From: an uncultured Clostridia bacterium
Lineage (GTDB): Bacteria; Bacillota; Clostridia; Oscillospirales; Oscillospiraceae
DNA: 64,000 bases
Assembly: GCA_945864305.1 (NCBI GenBank)
Contig: CAMBAJ010000001.1
Span: forward strand, 1 to 64,000
Direction: 5' to 3'
A program made the position numbers and the translations under genes. Shown here in pieces: positions 49,992 to 59,182 of this stretch (its first letter is position 1; each line of letters begins with the position of its first letter). The notes under the pieces are model-generated. The model was not told where the DNA came from. It saw only the letters and a program-made list of their open reading frames with translations, and did not search any database.

Positions 49992-50766
49992 GCTGAAAGA
50001 GCTGACCGTGGGCTACGGCGAAAAGCCGGTGCTCCGGGAGGTTTCCATGGTCTTCCCGCCGGGACAGGTGACGGTGCTGCTGGGGCCCAACGGCTGCGGC
50101 AAGAGCACCCTGATGAAAACGGCTCTGGGCCTCCTGCCCCGGCAAGGCGGAGAAATTCTTTACGACGGCGTGGGCCTGGAGCACCTGACGACTCGCCAGG
50201 TGGCCCGTAAAGCGGCCTATCTGGCCCAGTCCCGGGAGATTCCCAGCATCACCGCCCGGCGAATGGTGCTGCACGGACGCTTTCCGTACCTGGGATACCC
50301 TCGCCGCTACCGGGCGGAGGACTATGAGACCGCGCAAAAAGCCCTGGAATGGGCAGGCGCGGGCGACCTGGCCGATTGCCCCATGCAGGAGCTCAGCGGA
50401 GGCCAGCGGCAAAAGGTGTATCTTGCCATGGCGCTGGCCCAGGACACGGAGACGGTCTTTATGGACGAGCCCACCACCTATCTGGATGTGCGGCACCAGC
50501 TGGAAGTCATGACGGTGTCCCGCCGGCTGGCGGACATGGGCAGGGCGGTGGTTCTGGTACTTCACGATCTGTCTATGGCCCTGCGGGAGGCGGACCGGCT
50601 GGCGATGCTGGCAGACGGTGCGCTGCGCCAAATCGGAACGCCGGAGGAGATTTTCGCCGGCGGCGAGCTGGACCGGGCCTTCGGCGTGACGGTGCGGCGG
50701 GTCTGGACGGAGAGCGGCTGGCTGTATTACTGCCAGGAAAAACAGGAACCGAAGGAGACGGAATGA
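49984..50766 (+). CDS. ABC importer ATPase, BtuD/FecE type
   Basis: 260 aa with Walker A GPNGCGKST, signature ELSGGQRQKVYLA, Walker B VFMDEPT and switch His in LVLHDLS. It energises the corrinoid-type importer. The ATG at 49984 follows AAGGAGGGG; the track ORF is extended upstream in a non-coding frame. Its end overlaps the next start (ATGATG). Confidence 0.93.
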   Translation: MIELKELTVGYGEKPVLREVSMVFPPGQVTVLLGPNGCGKSTLMKTALGLLPRQGGEILYDGVGLEHLTTRQVARKAAYLAQSREIPSITARRMVLHGRFPYLGYPRRYRAEDYETAQKALEWAGAGDLADCPMQELSGGQRQKVYLAMALAQDTETVFMDEPTTYLDVRHQLEVMTVSRRLADMGRAVVLVLHDLSMALREADRLAMLADGALRQIGTPEEIFAGGELDRAFGVTVRRVWTESGWLYYCQEKQEPKETE

Positions 50767-51392
50767 TGGCGTATTTTCCGTTTTTTGTGGATTTAAGCGG
50801 CAGAGAGGGATTAATCGTAGGCGGCGGCGCGGTGGCACTGCGGAAAGTGCAAAAGCTGCTGCCCTATGGTCCCCGGCTGACGGTAGTGGCTCCGGAAATC
50901 AGCCCGAAGTTTGAGGAGCTGGAACAGGTGGACCTCTGTCGGCGGCCTTTTGCGGCAGTGGACCTGGACGGCTGCGATTTTGCCGTGGCCGCCACGAATG
51001 ACCGGCAGTTGAACCACTATGTGGCAGAGCTGTGCGGCCAGCGGCGGATTCCGGTGAATGTGGCGGACAGCAAAGAGGACAGCGCCTTCCTCTTTCCCGC
51101 CCTGCTGCGGCGGGGAGAACTGTCCGTAGGCGTTTCCGCCAGCGGCGCGGCGCCTGCCGCGGCGGCCTGGGTGCGGGACCGGTTTGACCAGGTGCTGCCG
51201 GAGCGTCTGGAGGAGATTTTACAGTATTTGGAGGATATCCGGAAGCCGCTCCGGCAGGCTGTGCCGAACGGTGAGCCCCGGCGGCGGCTTCTTGCATCGC
51301 TGGCCGTGGACTGCTTGGAGGCCGGGAGACCTCTCACTGAGACGGAACTACGCCAAAAGCTTGCCGACGCGGAGAAGGGAGAACCAGTATGA
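50763..51392 (+). CDS. sirC: Precorrin-2 dehydrogenase / siroheme synthase N-terminal type
   Basis: About 209 aa. A Rossmann fold (LIVGGGAVALRKVQKLL) for NAD+, then FAVAATNDRQLNHYVAELC, VNVADSKEDSAFLFPALLRRGELSVGVSASGAAP, the CysG-N/Met8 landmarks. It oxidises precorrin-2 to sirohydrochlorin, the substrate of CbiK in this operon. The first 138 codons of the track ORF are an out-of-frame extension. ATG 50763 or 50766 are both possible, with GGAG upstream. Confidence 0.92.
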   Translation: MMAYFPFFVDLSGREGLIVGGGAVALRKVQKLLPYGPRLTVVAPEISPKFEELEQVDLCRRPFAAVDLDGCDFAVAATNDRQLNHYVAELCGQRRIPVNVADSKEDSAFLFPALLRRGELSVGVSASGAAPAAAAWVRDRFDQVLPERLEEILQYLEDIRKPLRQAVPNGEPRRRLLASLAVDCLEAGRPLTETELRQKLADAEKGEPV

Positions 51393-52888
51393 CGGAAAAA
51401 ACAGGCTGTGTCTGGCTGATCGGTGCCGGCTGCGGCAGCGCGGATTTGATTACGGTGAGGGGTCTGGAATTGCTGCGGCAGTGTGACGTGGTGGTGTATG
51501 ACGACCTGATCGACAGTGCGCTTTTGTCCGAGGCACCCCGGGAAGCAAAGCGCATCTACATGGGGAAGCGGTGCGGAAAGCACTCGGCTCCGCAGGAGGA
51601 AATTTCTCATGTTCTGGTGGAAGAAGCGCGGGCGGGGCGCAAAGTAGCCCGCCTGAAGGGCGGCGACCCCTATGTGTTCGGCAGGGGCGGCGAGGAGGCC
51701 CAGGCCCTGCGGGCTGCGGGCATCCCCTATGAAGAGGTGCCGGGCATCTCCTCCGCCATTGCCATTCCCGCCGCCGCCGGTATCCCGGTGACCCACCGGG
51801 GCGTCAGCCGGAGCCTGCATATCATCACCGGCCACACCGCCGCAGACGGCTTGCCTGAGAACATCGAACATCTGGCGGCCCTGGAGGGAACATTGGTGTT
51901 CCTTATGGGCCTGAGCCATCTGGAGCAAATCGCCGGGAGCCTGCTGGAGGCGGGAAAGGCGCCGGACACCCCGGCGGCAGTGATCTCCGGCGGAAACGCG
52001 GCCCATCCCATGACCGTGCGGGCCACGCTGGGCACTATTGCCCAGCGGGCCCGGGAGGCGGATGTGCGCCCGCCTGCTGTCATCGTTGTGGGCGGTACGG
52101 CGGCGATGGACCTGTCCGGGACGGTGGAAAAGCCCCTGGCGGGCGTCCGCGCGGGTCTGACCGGAACGGACGAAATGGCCGCCCGGCTGCGCTCCGCCCT
52201 GGAGCCGCTGGGCGCAAGGACCTGGCACGTGGAACGGGCGGAGGTTCAGGAGCTTCCCGTGGAGATAGCCCCGGCGGAGCTGTTCCGGGACCGCCGCTGG
52301 CTGGTGTTTACCAGCGCCAACGGCGTGGAGACCTTTTTCCGCCGCCTGCGGCGGGAACGGGTGGACCTGCGGCGCTTGGCCGGATGCAGGTTCGCAGTGA
52401 TCGGCGCCTCTACCGGCGCGGCGCTGGAGCGGCATGGGATTTTGCCGGACCTGTGTCCGCCTGCCTATACCAGCGAATCCCTGGCCGCCGCTCTGGCGGA
52501 GCGGGTGGCTGCGGGGGAAGACGTGGTGCTGCTGCGTGCCCGGGAGGGGACACCCCAGCTGCCGGAGCTGCTTCGCCAACAAGGCATCCCGGTGCGGGAC
52601 GTGCCTATCTACACGGTGCGCACTGATATGGAGACGGCGGGCGAGGTTCTGGAGACGCTGGACTACCTGGCCTTTTCCAGCGCCGGGGGTGTGGAGCGGT
52701 ATTTCGCGGTTCACGGCGCCGTTCCGGAGAAGACCGTGTGCGTCTGCATCGGCGCCGTCACCGCCGGAGCCCTGAAAGCCCGGTATGAAAAGCCGTTCCT
52801 GACGGCGTCGTCCATCTCCGCCGAGGGCATCGCGAATACGATTCTGGAGCATTGGACCCTGCGTGGCGGGAAAACGCCCATGCCCTGA
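51389..52888 (+). CDS. cobA-hemD: Uroporphyrinogen-III C-methyltransferase fused to uroporphyrinogen-III synthase
   Basis: 499 aa. Residues ~1-245 are SUMT/CobA: VWLIGAGCGSADLITVRGLELL, RLKGGDPYVFGRGGEEAQAL and VPGISSAIAIPAAAGIPVTHRG; it methylates uroporphyrinogen III twice to precorrin-2. Residues ~250-495 are HemD: AGLTGTDEMAARL, LVFTSANGVETFF, FAVIGASTGAALERHG and DYLAFSSAGGVERYF. The fusion places ring closure and the first corrin-committed step on one chain, as in many clostridia. It overlaps the preceding stop by four bases. Confidence 0.94.
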   Translation: MTEKTGCVWLIGAGCGSADLITVRGLELLRQCDVVVYDDLIDSALLSEAPREAKRIYMGKRCGKHSAPQEEISHVLVEEARAGRKVARLKGGDPYVFGRGGEEAQALRAAGIPYEEVPGISSAIAIPAAAGIPVTHRGVSRSLHIITGHTAADGLPENIEHLAALEGTLVFLMGLSHLEQIAGSLLEAGKAPDTPAAVISGGNAAHPMTVRATLGTIAQRAREADVRPPAVIVVGGTAAMDLSGTVEKPLAGVRAGLTGTDEMAARLRSALEPLGARTWHVERAEVQELPVEIAPAELFRDRRWLVFTSANGVETFFRRLRRERVDLRRLAGCRFAVIGASTGAALERHGILPDLCPPAYTSESLAAALAERVAAGEDVVLLRAREGTPQLPELLRQQGIPVRDVPIYTVRTDMETAGEVLETLDYLAFSSAGGVERYFAVHGAVPEKTVCVCIGAVTAGALKARYEKPFLTASSISAEGIANTILEHWTLRGGKTPMP

Positions 52889-52950
52889 AACACGATCACG
52901 CCTTTTTTATAGGAAGAAGCAATAAAATTTATGAGAAATGAGGTCATCAC

Positions 52951-53697
52951 ATGAGCAAACAGGAAAAACAAGCTGTGGTTTTGTCCGCGGTGCTGAGCCT
53001 TGCCCTGTGCGGCGCAACCTCCGCTTCCGCCATGCACATTATGGAGGGCTATCTGCCGCCCTCCTTCTGCGTAATCTGGGGGGTGATCTGCCTGCCGTTT
53101 CTGGTGGCGGGCGTGTTCTCCATCCGCCGCATCGCGAAAGAGCAGCGGAAAGCCATGCTGCTTCTTGCGATGGCGGGCGCGTTTGTCTTTGTGATCTCCT
53201 CTCTGAAAATTCCCTCCGTCACCGGCAGCTGCAGCCATATGACCGGAACGGGCCTTGCGGCCATCCTCTTCGGCGTGCCGGCCACGGCGGTGCTGGGAAT
53301 CATCGTTCTGGTGTTCCAGGCAATCCTGTTGGCCCACGGTGGCCTGACTACCCTGGGTGCCAACACGTTCAGCATGGCGATCGCCGGCCCCCTGGTCAGC
53401 TGGGGCCTTTACCGCGCGGGAAGAAAGCTGAACCTGCCTAAGAAGCTGAACGTATTCCTGGCAGCTGCCATCGGCGACCTGTTCACCTACTGCGTCACCA
53501 GTTTGCAGCTTGCCATGGCATATCCCAGCGACAACGGCGGCGTGGCCGCCAGTGTGGTGGAGTTTCTGGGTGTGTTTGCGCCGACCCAGCTTCCCCTGGC
53601 TGTCATCGAGGGGCTTTTGACGATGCTGGTCATCATGGGCATGGAAGCCTATGCCATGCCGGAGCTGCGGGCCATTGGCTATATGAAGGAGGTTTAA
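52951..53697 (+). CDS. cbiM: Cobalt ECF transporter substrate-specific component CbiM
   Basis: 248 aa. A cleavable signal-like helix precedes MHIMEGYLPP, whose Met-His start is the Co2+ ligand site after processing in characterised CbiM/NikM. Further landmarks are SCSHMTGTGLAAILFG and LLAHGGLTTLGANTFSMAIAGP. It binds cobalt at the outer face of the membrane. First of the cbiMNQO set; a 62-bp gap separates it from cobA-hemD. Confidence 0.95.
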   Translation: MSKQEKQAVVLSAVLSLALCGATSASAMHIMEGYLPPSFCVIWGVICLPFLVAGVFSIRRIAKEQRKAMLLLAMAGAFVFVISSLKIPSVTGSCSHMTGTGLAAILFGVPATAVLGIIVLVFQAILLAHGGLTTLGANTFSMAIAGPLVSWGLYRAGRKLNLPKKLNVFLAAAIGDLFTYCVTSLQLAMAYPSDNGGVAASVVEFLGVFAPTQLPLAVIEGLLTMLVIMGMEAYAMPELRAIGYMKEV

Positions 53698-53698
53698 C

Positions 53699-54013
53699 AT
53701 GAGCAAGAATCAAAAAATTGCGGTAGCTTCCCTGCTTGCCGTGCTGTTGATTGCACTGGTTCCCCTCTTTGCCCTGAAGGGCGCCGAATTCGGCGGCAGC
53801 GATGACGCCGGGAGCCAGATGGTGGAGACCATCCGGGGCGAGAGCTACGAGCCCTGGTTTACTCCTGTGCTGGAGCAGCTGATCGGCGGCGAGCTGCCCG
53901 GCGAGGTAGAGAGTCTGTTTTTCTGTTTGCAGACGGGCCTGGGCGTGGGCGTGATTGCCTTCGGCTTCGGCTATCTGGTGGCCCGGAAGAAATATTCCGG
54001 GAAAGCGAAGTAA
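53699..54013 (+). CDS. cbiN: Cobalt transport protein CbiN
   Basis: 104 aa with two transmembrane helices flanking an extracytoplasmic loop (ALKGAEFGGSDDAGSQMVETI...YEPWFTPV...LPGEVESLFFCLQTGLGVGVIAFGFGYLV). CbiN helps CbiM load cobalt. It starts 1 bp after the cbiM stop with AGGAGG within cbiM. Confidence 0.94.
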   Translation: MSKNQKIAVASLLAVLLIALVPLFALKGAEFGGSDDAGSQMVETIRGESYEPWFTPVLEQLIGGELPGEVESLFFCLQTGLGVGVIAFGFGYLVARKKYSGKAK

Positions 54014-54069
54014 GACGGGACCTGCCATAAACATTTGGCGGCAGGATTTGCGCGGAGGAGGAGAACCGT

Positions 54070-54975
54070 ATGATCGTTGCGGTTTTGGCGGGCTTTGTCA
54101 TGTTCAGCCTGTGTGTCGGAACGCTGCCAACGGCAGCCGCCGCGGCGCTCTGCGTCCTGGTGGGCGGCATACTGCTGGCGTTTGGACACCACAGCCACGG
54201 CGGTGTGCTGGTTATCGACGTCTATGCCCGGCGCTCCCGCTATTTTGCGTGGTCCCCGGCGCTAAAAACGGCGTGCTGCGTGCTATTGTTGCTCCTCTGC
54301 GTTGCCTCGGCATCCCCCTGGGTCCCCTTAGTCCTGGCGCTGATACTGGCGCTGCTGACAGTTTGCGGCGGCGGGATCCATCTCCATGATTACCTGGCTC
54401 TGCTCAGCCTGCCGGCGGCCTTTCTGCTGCTCTCCGGGCTGGCGCTGCTGTGGGACTACGCCCCGGCAGCGGACGGGGCCGTGGCCATTCCTTTCTGGAA
54501 CGGCTGGCTGGTGGTCACCGCGGCGGCCCAAGTCCGGGCACGGCTGGTGATGGCCCGGGCGCTGGGTGCGGTGAGCTGCCTGTATTTTCTGAGCCTGTCC
54601 ACCACCATGCCGGAGATCCTCTCCGTGCTGCGGCGGGCCCATGTCCCGTCTGTGATGACGGAGCTGGCGGTTCTGATCTACCGGTATCTCTTTGTGCTGC
54701 TGTCCGTGTATCAGTCTATGAAGGATGCGGCGGCCAGCCGCCTGGGATACAGCGGCTTTGCCCGGAGCATCCGGACCACCGGTTCGGTGTACGGCAATCT
54801 GCTGGCAACCAGCTTCCGGCGCTCCGGGGCCTGCTTTGACGCCATGGAGAGCCGCTGCTATGACGGAGAAATTCGCTTTTTGGAGCGGGAAAAGCCTGTG
54901 ACGCTGCCTGCGGCGCTGCTGTTCGGCGGCCTGCTGGCGGGCACGGTGGCCTGCATGATGATAGGAGGCGCCTGA
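54070..54975 (+). CDS. cbiQ: Cobalt ECF transporter T component CbiQ
   Basis: 301 aa, several hydrophobic helices, with the coupling-helix region ARLVMARALGAVSCLYFLSLSTTMPEILSVLRRAHVPSVMTEL and the Ala-Arg-Gly-like AAASRLGYSGF motif through which T components engage the ATPases. The first ~40 residues form an extra hydrophobic segment. GGAGGAG precedes the ATG; its stop overlaps cbiO. Confidence 0.93.
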   Translation: MIVAVLAGFVMFSLCVGTLPTAAAAALCVLVGGILLAFGHHSHGGVLVIDVYARRSRYFAWSPALKTACCVLLLLLCVASASPWVPLVLALILALLTVCGGGIHLHDYLALLSLPAAFLLLSGLALLWDYAPAADGAVAIPFWNGWLVVTAAAQVRARLVMARALGAVSCLYFLSLSTTMPEILSVLRRAHVPSVMTELAVLIYRYLFVLLSVYQSMKDAAASRLGYSGFARSIRTTGSVYGNLLATSFRRSGACFDAMESRCYDGEIRFLEREKPVTLPAALLFGGLLAGTVACMMIGGA

Positions 54976-55823
54976 TGGAGGAGCTTTTGCGGTTTGAACA
55001 CGTCTCTTTTGCCTATGAGGACGGCGCGGAGCAGCGGCTGGCGCTGAAGGACTGTTCCGTCTCCATCGGAGCCGGGGAGCGGGTGGCGGTGCTGGGCAGC
55101 AACGGCGCCGGGAAGTCCACCTTTTTCCTGCTGTCCAACGGCGTGCTGTGCCCGAAGGAGGGAACGGTATTTTTCCACGGGGAGCCGGTTGGGAGAAAGA
55201 AGCAGGAGCTGAACCGCCTGCGCCGGGGTGTCGGGCTGGTGTTTCAGGACCCGGACGTCCAGATACTGGGCGGCACCGTGGAGGAGGAGATCAGCTTCGG
55301 CCCCATGAATCTGGGCCTCTCCCGGGAGGAGGTGCGCCGCCGTGTGGACGGTGCGGTGGAGCGGATGCATCTGGAGGACCTGCGGCAGCGGGCGCCCCAG
55401 TATCTCTCCGGCGGTGAGAAAAAGCGGGTCTCCATCGCGGATGCCCTGGCGATGGAGCCGGAGCTGCTGCTGATGGACGAACCGGCGGCCAGCCTGGACC
55501 CGGAGAACTGCCGGATTCTGGAGGAAACGCTGGACATGCTGGGGGAGCAGGGGCTTGCCCTGGCGGTAGCCACCCATGATGTGGACTTTGCGTGGCGCTG
55601 GGCGCAGCGGATTTTGGTTTTTCAACACGGCTGTCTGGCGGCGGACCGGACGCCGGAGGAAATCTTTTCGGACACAGCTCTGCTGGATACCTGCCATCTG
55701 GCGCAGCCCATGCTGTTCCGGGCGGCTAGGGCAATGGGCATTCGGCCCCTGCCCCGCACCATGGAAGACTTTGAGCAGGCGGTTTCCGGAAGACACAGGG
55801 AACAGGGAGGAGAAAGAATATGA
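54975..55823 (+). CDS. cbiO: Cobalt ECF transporter ATPase CbiO
   Basis: 282 aa with Walker A GSNGAGKST, Q-loop VFQDPDVQILGGTVEEEISFGP, signature YLSGGEKKRVSIA, Walker B LLLMDEPAASLDP and switch His ATHDVDF. It powers CbiMNQ. The C-terminal extension is typical of ECF ATPases. It overlaps cbiQ by one base and cbiK by four. Confidence 0.95.
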   Translation: MEELLRFEHVSFAYEDGAEQRLALKDCSVSIGAGERVAVLGSNGAGKSTFFLLSNGVLCPKEGTVFFHGEPVGRKKQELNRLRRGVGLVFQDPDVQILGGTVEEEISFGPMNLGLSREEVRRRVDGAVERMHLEDLRQRAPQYLSGGEKKRVSIADALAMEPELLLMDEPAASLDPENCRILEETLDMLGEQGLALAVATHDVDFAWRWAQRILVFQHGCLAADRTPEEIFSDTALLDTCHLAQPMLFRAARAMGIRPLPRTMEDFEQAVSGRHREQGGERI

Positions 55824-56605
55824 AACAGGCTGTGGTCTGTGTCAGCTTTGGCACCAGCGTGCCCGCCGGCCGGGAGAATATCACGGCGGTGGAAAATGTG
55901 CTGCGGCATTCGGCACAGGACAGAATATTCATCAGCGCCTTTACCAGCGGCGTCATCCGGCGTATCCTGAAGGAGCGGGGCGAGACGGTGTACAGCGTGG
56001 CGGAGGCGCTGGAGGAGCTGTGGAAACAGGGCGTTACGGAAGTTCTGGTGCAGCCCACCCACATTTTGTGTGGACATGAGTATGACAAACTGAAGCGTGA
56101 GGCAGAGCCCTGGCGGGACAAGTTCGATGCCCTGCGCATCGGGCGGCCGCTTCTGACGGATACAGGCGACTTACAGACGCTTGCGGCGGTACTGTCCGCG
56201 GCTTACCCTCATCAAGCTGGCGAAACTCTGGTGCTGTTCGGCCACGGAACGGACCATGCGGCCAATCTGGTATACCCCGCTTTGCAGACGGCGTTTTACC
56301 TGGCGGGACGGCCGGATGTGCTGGTGGGGACCGTGGAGGGCTGGCCCGCCTTTGAGGACGTGCTGGCGCAGCTGAAAGCCCAGGATAGGAAAAGCGTACA
56401 TCTGGTGCCGCTGATGCTGGTGGCCGGAGACCATGCCTTGCATGACATGGCGGGCGACACCCCGGACAGTTGGAAATCCAGACTGGAGGCGGAGGGCTTC
56501 ACCGTCCGCAGTACCCTCCGGGGACTGGGCGTGATGCCGGCGGTCCAGGATATGTACCGGACCCATCTGGAGGAGGACCTGCGGGGAGACGGCCATGGCA
56601 CTTGA
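55820..56605 (+). CDS. cbiK: Sirohydrochlorin cobaltochelatase CbiK
   Basis: Inserts Co2+ into sirohydrochlorin, starting the anaerobic B12 route. 261 aa, two-domain chelatase fold: VVCVSFGTSVPAGRENI, QPTHILCGHEYDKLK, the metal-binding His in LVLFGHGTDHAANLVY, VPLMLVAGDHALHDMAGD and LRGLGVMPAVQDMY. It lies directly behind the cobalt transporter, so uptake and insertion are encoded together. It overlaps cbiD by 11 bp. Confidence 0.95.
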   Translation: MKQAVVCVSFGTSVPAGRENITAVENVLRHSAQDRIFISAFTSGVIRRILKERGETVYSVAEALEELWKQGVTEVLVQPTHILCGHEYDKLKREAEPWRDKFDALRIGRPLLTDTGDLQTLAAVLSAAYPHQAGETLVLFGHGTDHAANLVYPALQTAFYLAGRPDVLVGTVEGWPAFEDVLAQLKAQDRKSVHLVPLMLVAGDHALHDMAGDTPDSWKSRLEAEGFTVRSTLRGLGVMPAVQDMYRTHLEEDLRGDGHGT

Positions 56606-57731
56606 GTACTACATCCGAAGCGGGCAGAAAAAGCTGCGTTGCGGCTATACCACCGGCACCTGCGCGGCGCTGGCGTCGGCGGGCGCCGCCCGGCTGCTGC
56701 TGACCGGCACGCTGCCGGAAACGCTGCGGTTGGACACGCCGAAGGGCGTCACCGTGGAGGTGGAGCCGGCGGAATGGGCGGTGGAGGACGGCAAGGCCCG
56801 GTGCGCCGTGCAGAAGGACGGCGGCGACGACGCCGACATCACCACAGGCCATCTCATCGCGGCTGAGGTCACCCGGACCCCGGATGGCATTTCCATTGAC
56901 GGCGGCAAGGGCGTGGGCCGGGTGACGAAGCCGGGGCTGGATCAGCCCGTGGGCGCGGCGGCCATCAACCATGTGCCCCGCCAGATGATCACCGCCGCCG
57001 TGCAGGCGGTATGCGAAGATGTGGGATACGAGGGGGGACTCTCCGTCGTAATCTCCGTCCCGGATGGTGAGGAGCTGGCCCGACGGACCTTCAACCCGTC
57101 GTTGGGCATCGAGGGCGGCATTTCCATCCTCGGCACCTCGGGTATCGTGGAGCCCATGAGCATCCAGGCCATTGTGGATACCATCGGGGTGGAAATCCAC
57201 CAGGCGGCGGTGTCCGGCGCCCGGGACCTGCTGCTGACTCCGGGCAATTACGGCTTGGACTTTTTGAAAGAGACGGCGCTGCTGCCGGAGAAAATTCCCT
57301 GCGTCAAGTTCTCCAACTTCGTGGGGGAGGCGCTGGACATCGCGGTGTCGGAGGGTTTTCAGACCGCGCTGCTGGTAGGCCACATCGGCAAGCTGGTGAA
57401 GCTGGCGGGTGGCGTGATGAACACCCACTCCAAATGGGCGGACTGCCGCATGGAGCTGTTCTGCGCCCATGCCGCCGTCTGCGGCGGGACAACGGCTCTC
57501 TGCCGCGATTTGATGGAGGCGGCCACTACAGATGCCTGCATTGCCCTACTGGATGAGGCGGGCCTGCGGGAACGGGTGCTGGAGAGCCTGCTGGCGGCCA
57601 TTCAGAAGCATCTGAACCACCGGGCGGGGGACAACATGCAGGTGGGTGCGGTCATTTTTTCCAATGAATACGGTTTGCTGGGACAGACAGAAACCGCGAA
57701 AAAAATCATAGAACAGTGGAGAAGAATATGA
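56595..57731 (+). CDS. cbiD: Cobalt-precorrin-5B C1-methyltransferase CbiD
   Basis: 378 aa with the CbiD start KLRCGYTTGTCAALASAGAA, KGVGRVTKPGLDQPVGAAAIN, LGIEGGISILGTSGIVEPMS, and HIGKLVKLAGGVMNTHSKWADCR. It methylates C1 using SAM and is unrelated in fold to the other corrin methyltransferases. It overlaps cbiK and cbiL at its two ends. Confidence 0.96.
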   Translation: MALEYYIRSGQKKLRCGYTTGTCAALASAGAARLLLTGTLPETLRLDTPKGVTVEVEPAEWAVEDGKARCAVQKDGGDDADITTGHLIAAEVTRTPDGISIDGGKGVGRVTKPGLDQPVGAAAINHVPRQMITAAVQAVCEDVGYEGGLSVVISVPDGEELARRTFNPSLGIEGGISILGTSGIVEPMSIQAIVDTIGVEIHQAAVSGARDLLLTPGNYGLDFLKETALLPEKIPCVKFSNFVGEALDIAVSEGFQTALLVGHIGKLVKLAGGVMNTHSKWADCRMELFCAHAAVCGGTTALCRDLMEAATTDACIALLDEAGLRERVLESLLAAIQKHLNHRAGDNMQVGAVIFSNEYGLLGQTETAKKIIEQWRRI

Positions 57732-58420
57732 AAAAAGGTGTTTTTTATGGCGTAGGTGTCGGCCCGGGCGACCCGGAGCTGATGACGCTGAAAGCGGTGC
57801 GGGTGCTGGAGCGCTGCCCAGTCATTGCGGCGCCCAGGACGAAAAGCGGCGAGATGCTGGCACTGGATATTGCCTCCGCCGCCGTGGACCTGGGAGAGAA
57901 GGCCGTCGTGCCCCTGTATTTCAGCATGGAGCGGGAGAAAGCGGTGCAGCACGCGGCCCATCTGGCGGCAGCGGAAGCGGTGCGGGCCCATCTGGACGAG
58001 GGCCGGGATGTGGCGATGCTGAATCTGGGGGATGTGTCCATTTACGCCACCTATTCCTACCTGATGGAGATTTTAAAGGACCAGGGCTATGAGACGGTGA
58101 TGGTGCCCGGCGTTCCCAGCTTCTGCGCGGTGGCGGCCCGGCTGGGCGTCAGCCTGACGGAGATGAACGGCCCGCTGCATATCGCCCCCGGCAGCATGGC
58201 GCTGGACGAGGTGCTGGACCAGCCCGGAACGAAGGTGCTGATGAAGTCCGGCCGGCAGATGCCCGCCGTCCTGGACGCTCTGGCGGCCCGGGACGCGCTG
58301 GGAAAGAGCATGTTGGTCCAGAACTGCGGCCTGCCGGAGGAGACGGTGTACGCGGACCTCTCCCAGAGCCGGCCGGAGGGCAAGCGCGGATACTTTTCCA
58401 CAGTGATCGTAAAGGAGTGA
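57728..58420 (+). CDS. cbiL: Cobalt-factor-II / precorrin-2 C20-methyltransferase
   Basis: 230 aa tetrapyrrole methylase: GVGVGPGDPELMTLKAVRVL (SAM-binding start), MLNLGDVSIYATYSYL, VPGVPSFCAVAARLG and GTKVLMKSG. It methylates C20 of the cobalt-isobacteriochlorin. The ATG at 57728 is preferred over the GTG at 57716, with GGAGAAG as ribosome site inside cbiD. Confidence 0.95.
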   Translation: MKKGVFYGVGVGPGDPELMTLKAVRVLERCPVIAAPRTKSGEMLALDIASAAVDLGEKAVVPLYFSMEREKAVQHAAHLAAAEAVRAHLDEGRDVAMLNLGDVSIYATYSYLMEILKDQGYETVMVPGVPSFCAVAARLGVSLTEMNGPLHIAPGSMALDEVLDQPGTKVLMKSGRQMPAVLDALAARDALGKSMLVQNCGLPEETVYADLSQSRPEGKRGYFSTVIVKE

Positions 58421-58426
58421 GCCACG

Positions 58427-59182
58427 ATGGTACATTTTGTCGGTGCGGGGCCGGGAGCGCCCGACCTCATCACCCTGCGGGGCGCGGAGCTGCTGAAGCA
58501 GGCGGACGTCATCATCTACGCCGGGAGCCTTGTGAACCCGGCGCTGCTGGACATGGCCCGAGAGGACTGCGAGATCCATAACAGCGCGAAAATGACGCTG
58601 GAGCAGGTCATCGACGTGATGAAGCAGGCGGAAGCGGCGGGCAAAACCACGGTGCGGCTGCACACCGGCGACCCCTGTGTCTACGGAGCCATCCGGGAGC
58701 AGATGGACGCCCTGGACGAGCTGGGCATTTCCTATGACGACGTGCCGGGCGTCTCCAGCTTCTGCGGCGCGGCGGCGGCCCTGCGGGCGGAATACACGCT
58801 GCCCGGCGTCAGCCAGAGCGTCATCATCACCCGGCTGGCGGGCCGTACCCCGGTGCCGGATGCGGAGAGTTTATCGTCTATGGCAAGCCACGGCGCGTCC
58901 ATGGCAGTGTTCCTCTCCAGCGGGATGCTGGGCCGGGTTCAGGAGGAACTGCTGAAGGGTGCCTATACGGAGGACACCCCGGCGGCGCTGGTATACAAGG
59001 CTACCTGGCCGGAGGAGAAAACCGTGCGCTGCACGGTAGGGACCCTGGCCCAGGCGGGAGAGGCCCACGGCATCAGCAAAACGGCGCTGGTGCTGGTGGG
59101 GAATTTCCTGGACAGCCCCTATGAAAAGAGTAAGCTGTACGACCCGACGTTTACGACGGAATTCCGGGAGGCCAGCCGGTGA
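58427..59182 (+). CDS. cbiF: Cobalt-precorrin-4 C11-methyltransferase
   Basis: 251 aa. FVGAGPGAPDLITLRGAELL, YAGSLVNPALL, RLHTGDPCVYGAIREQM and VPGVSSFCGAAAALRAEYTLPGVSQSVIITR are the CbiF/CobM hallmarks. It methylates C11 and is needed before ring contraction products are processed. Overlaps cbiG by four bases. Confidence 0.95.
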   Translation: MVHFVGAGPGAPDLITLRGAELLKQADVIIYAGSLVNPALLDMAREDCEIHNSAKMTLEQVIDVMKQAEAAGKTTVRLHTGDPCVYGAIREQMDALDELGISYDDVPGVSSFCGAAAALRAEYTLPGVSQSVIITRLAGRTPVPDAESLSSMASHGASMAVFLSSGMLGRVQEELLKGAYTEDTPAALVYKATWPEEKTVRCTVGTLAQAGEAHGISKTALVLVGNFLDSPYEKSKLYDPTFTTEFREASR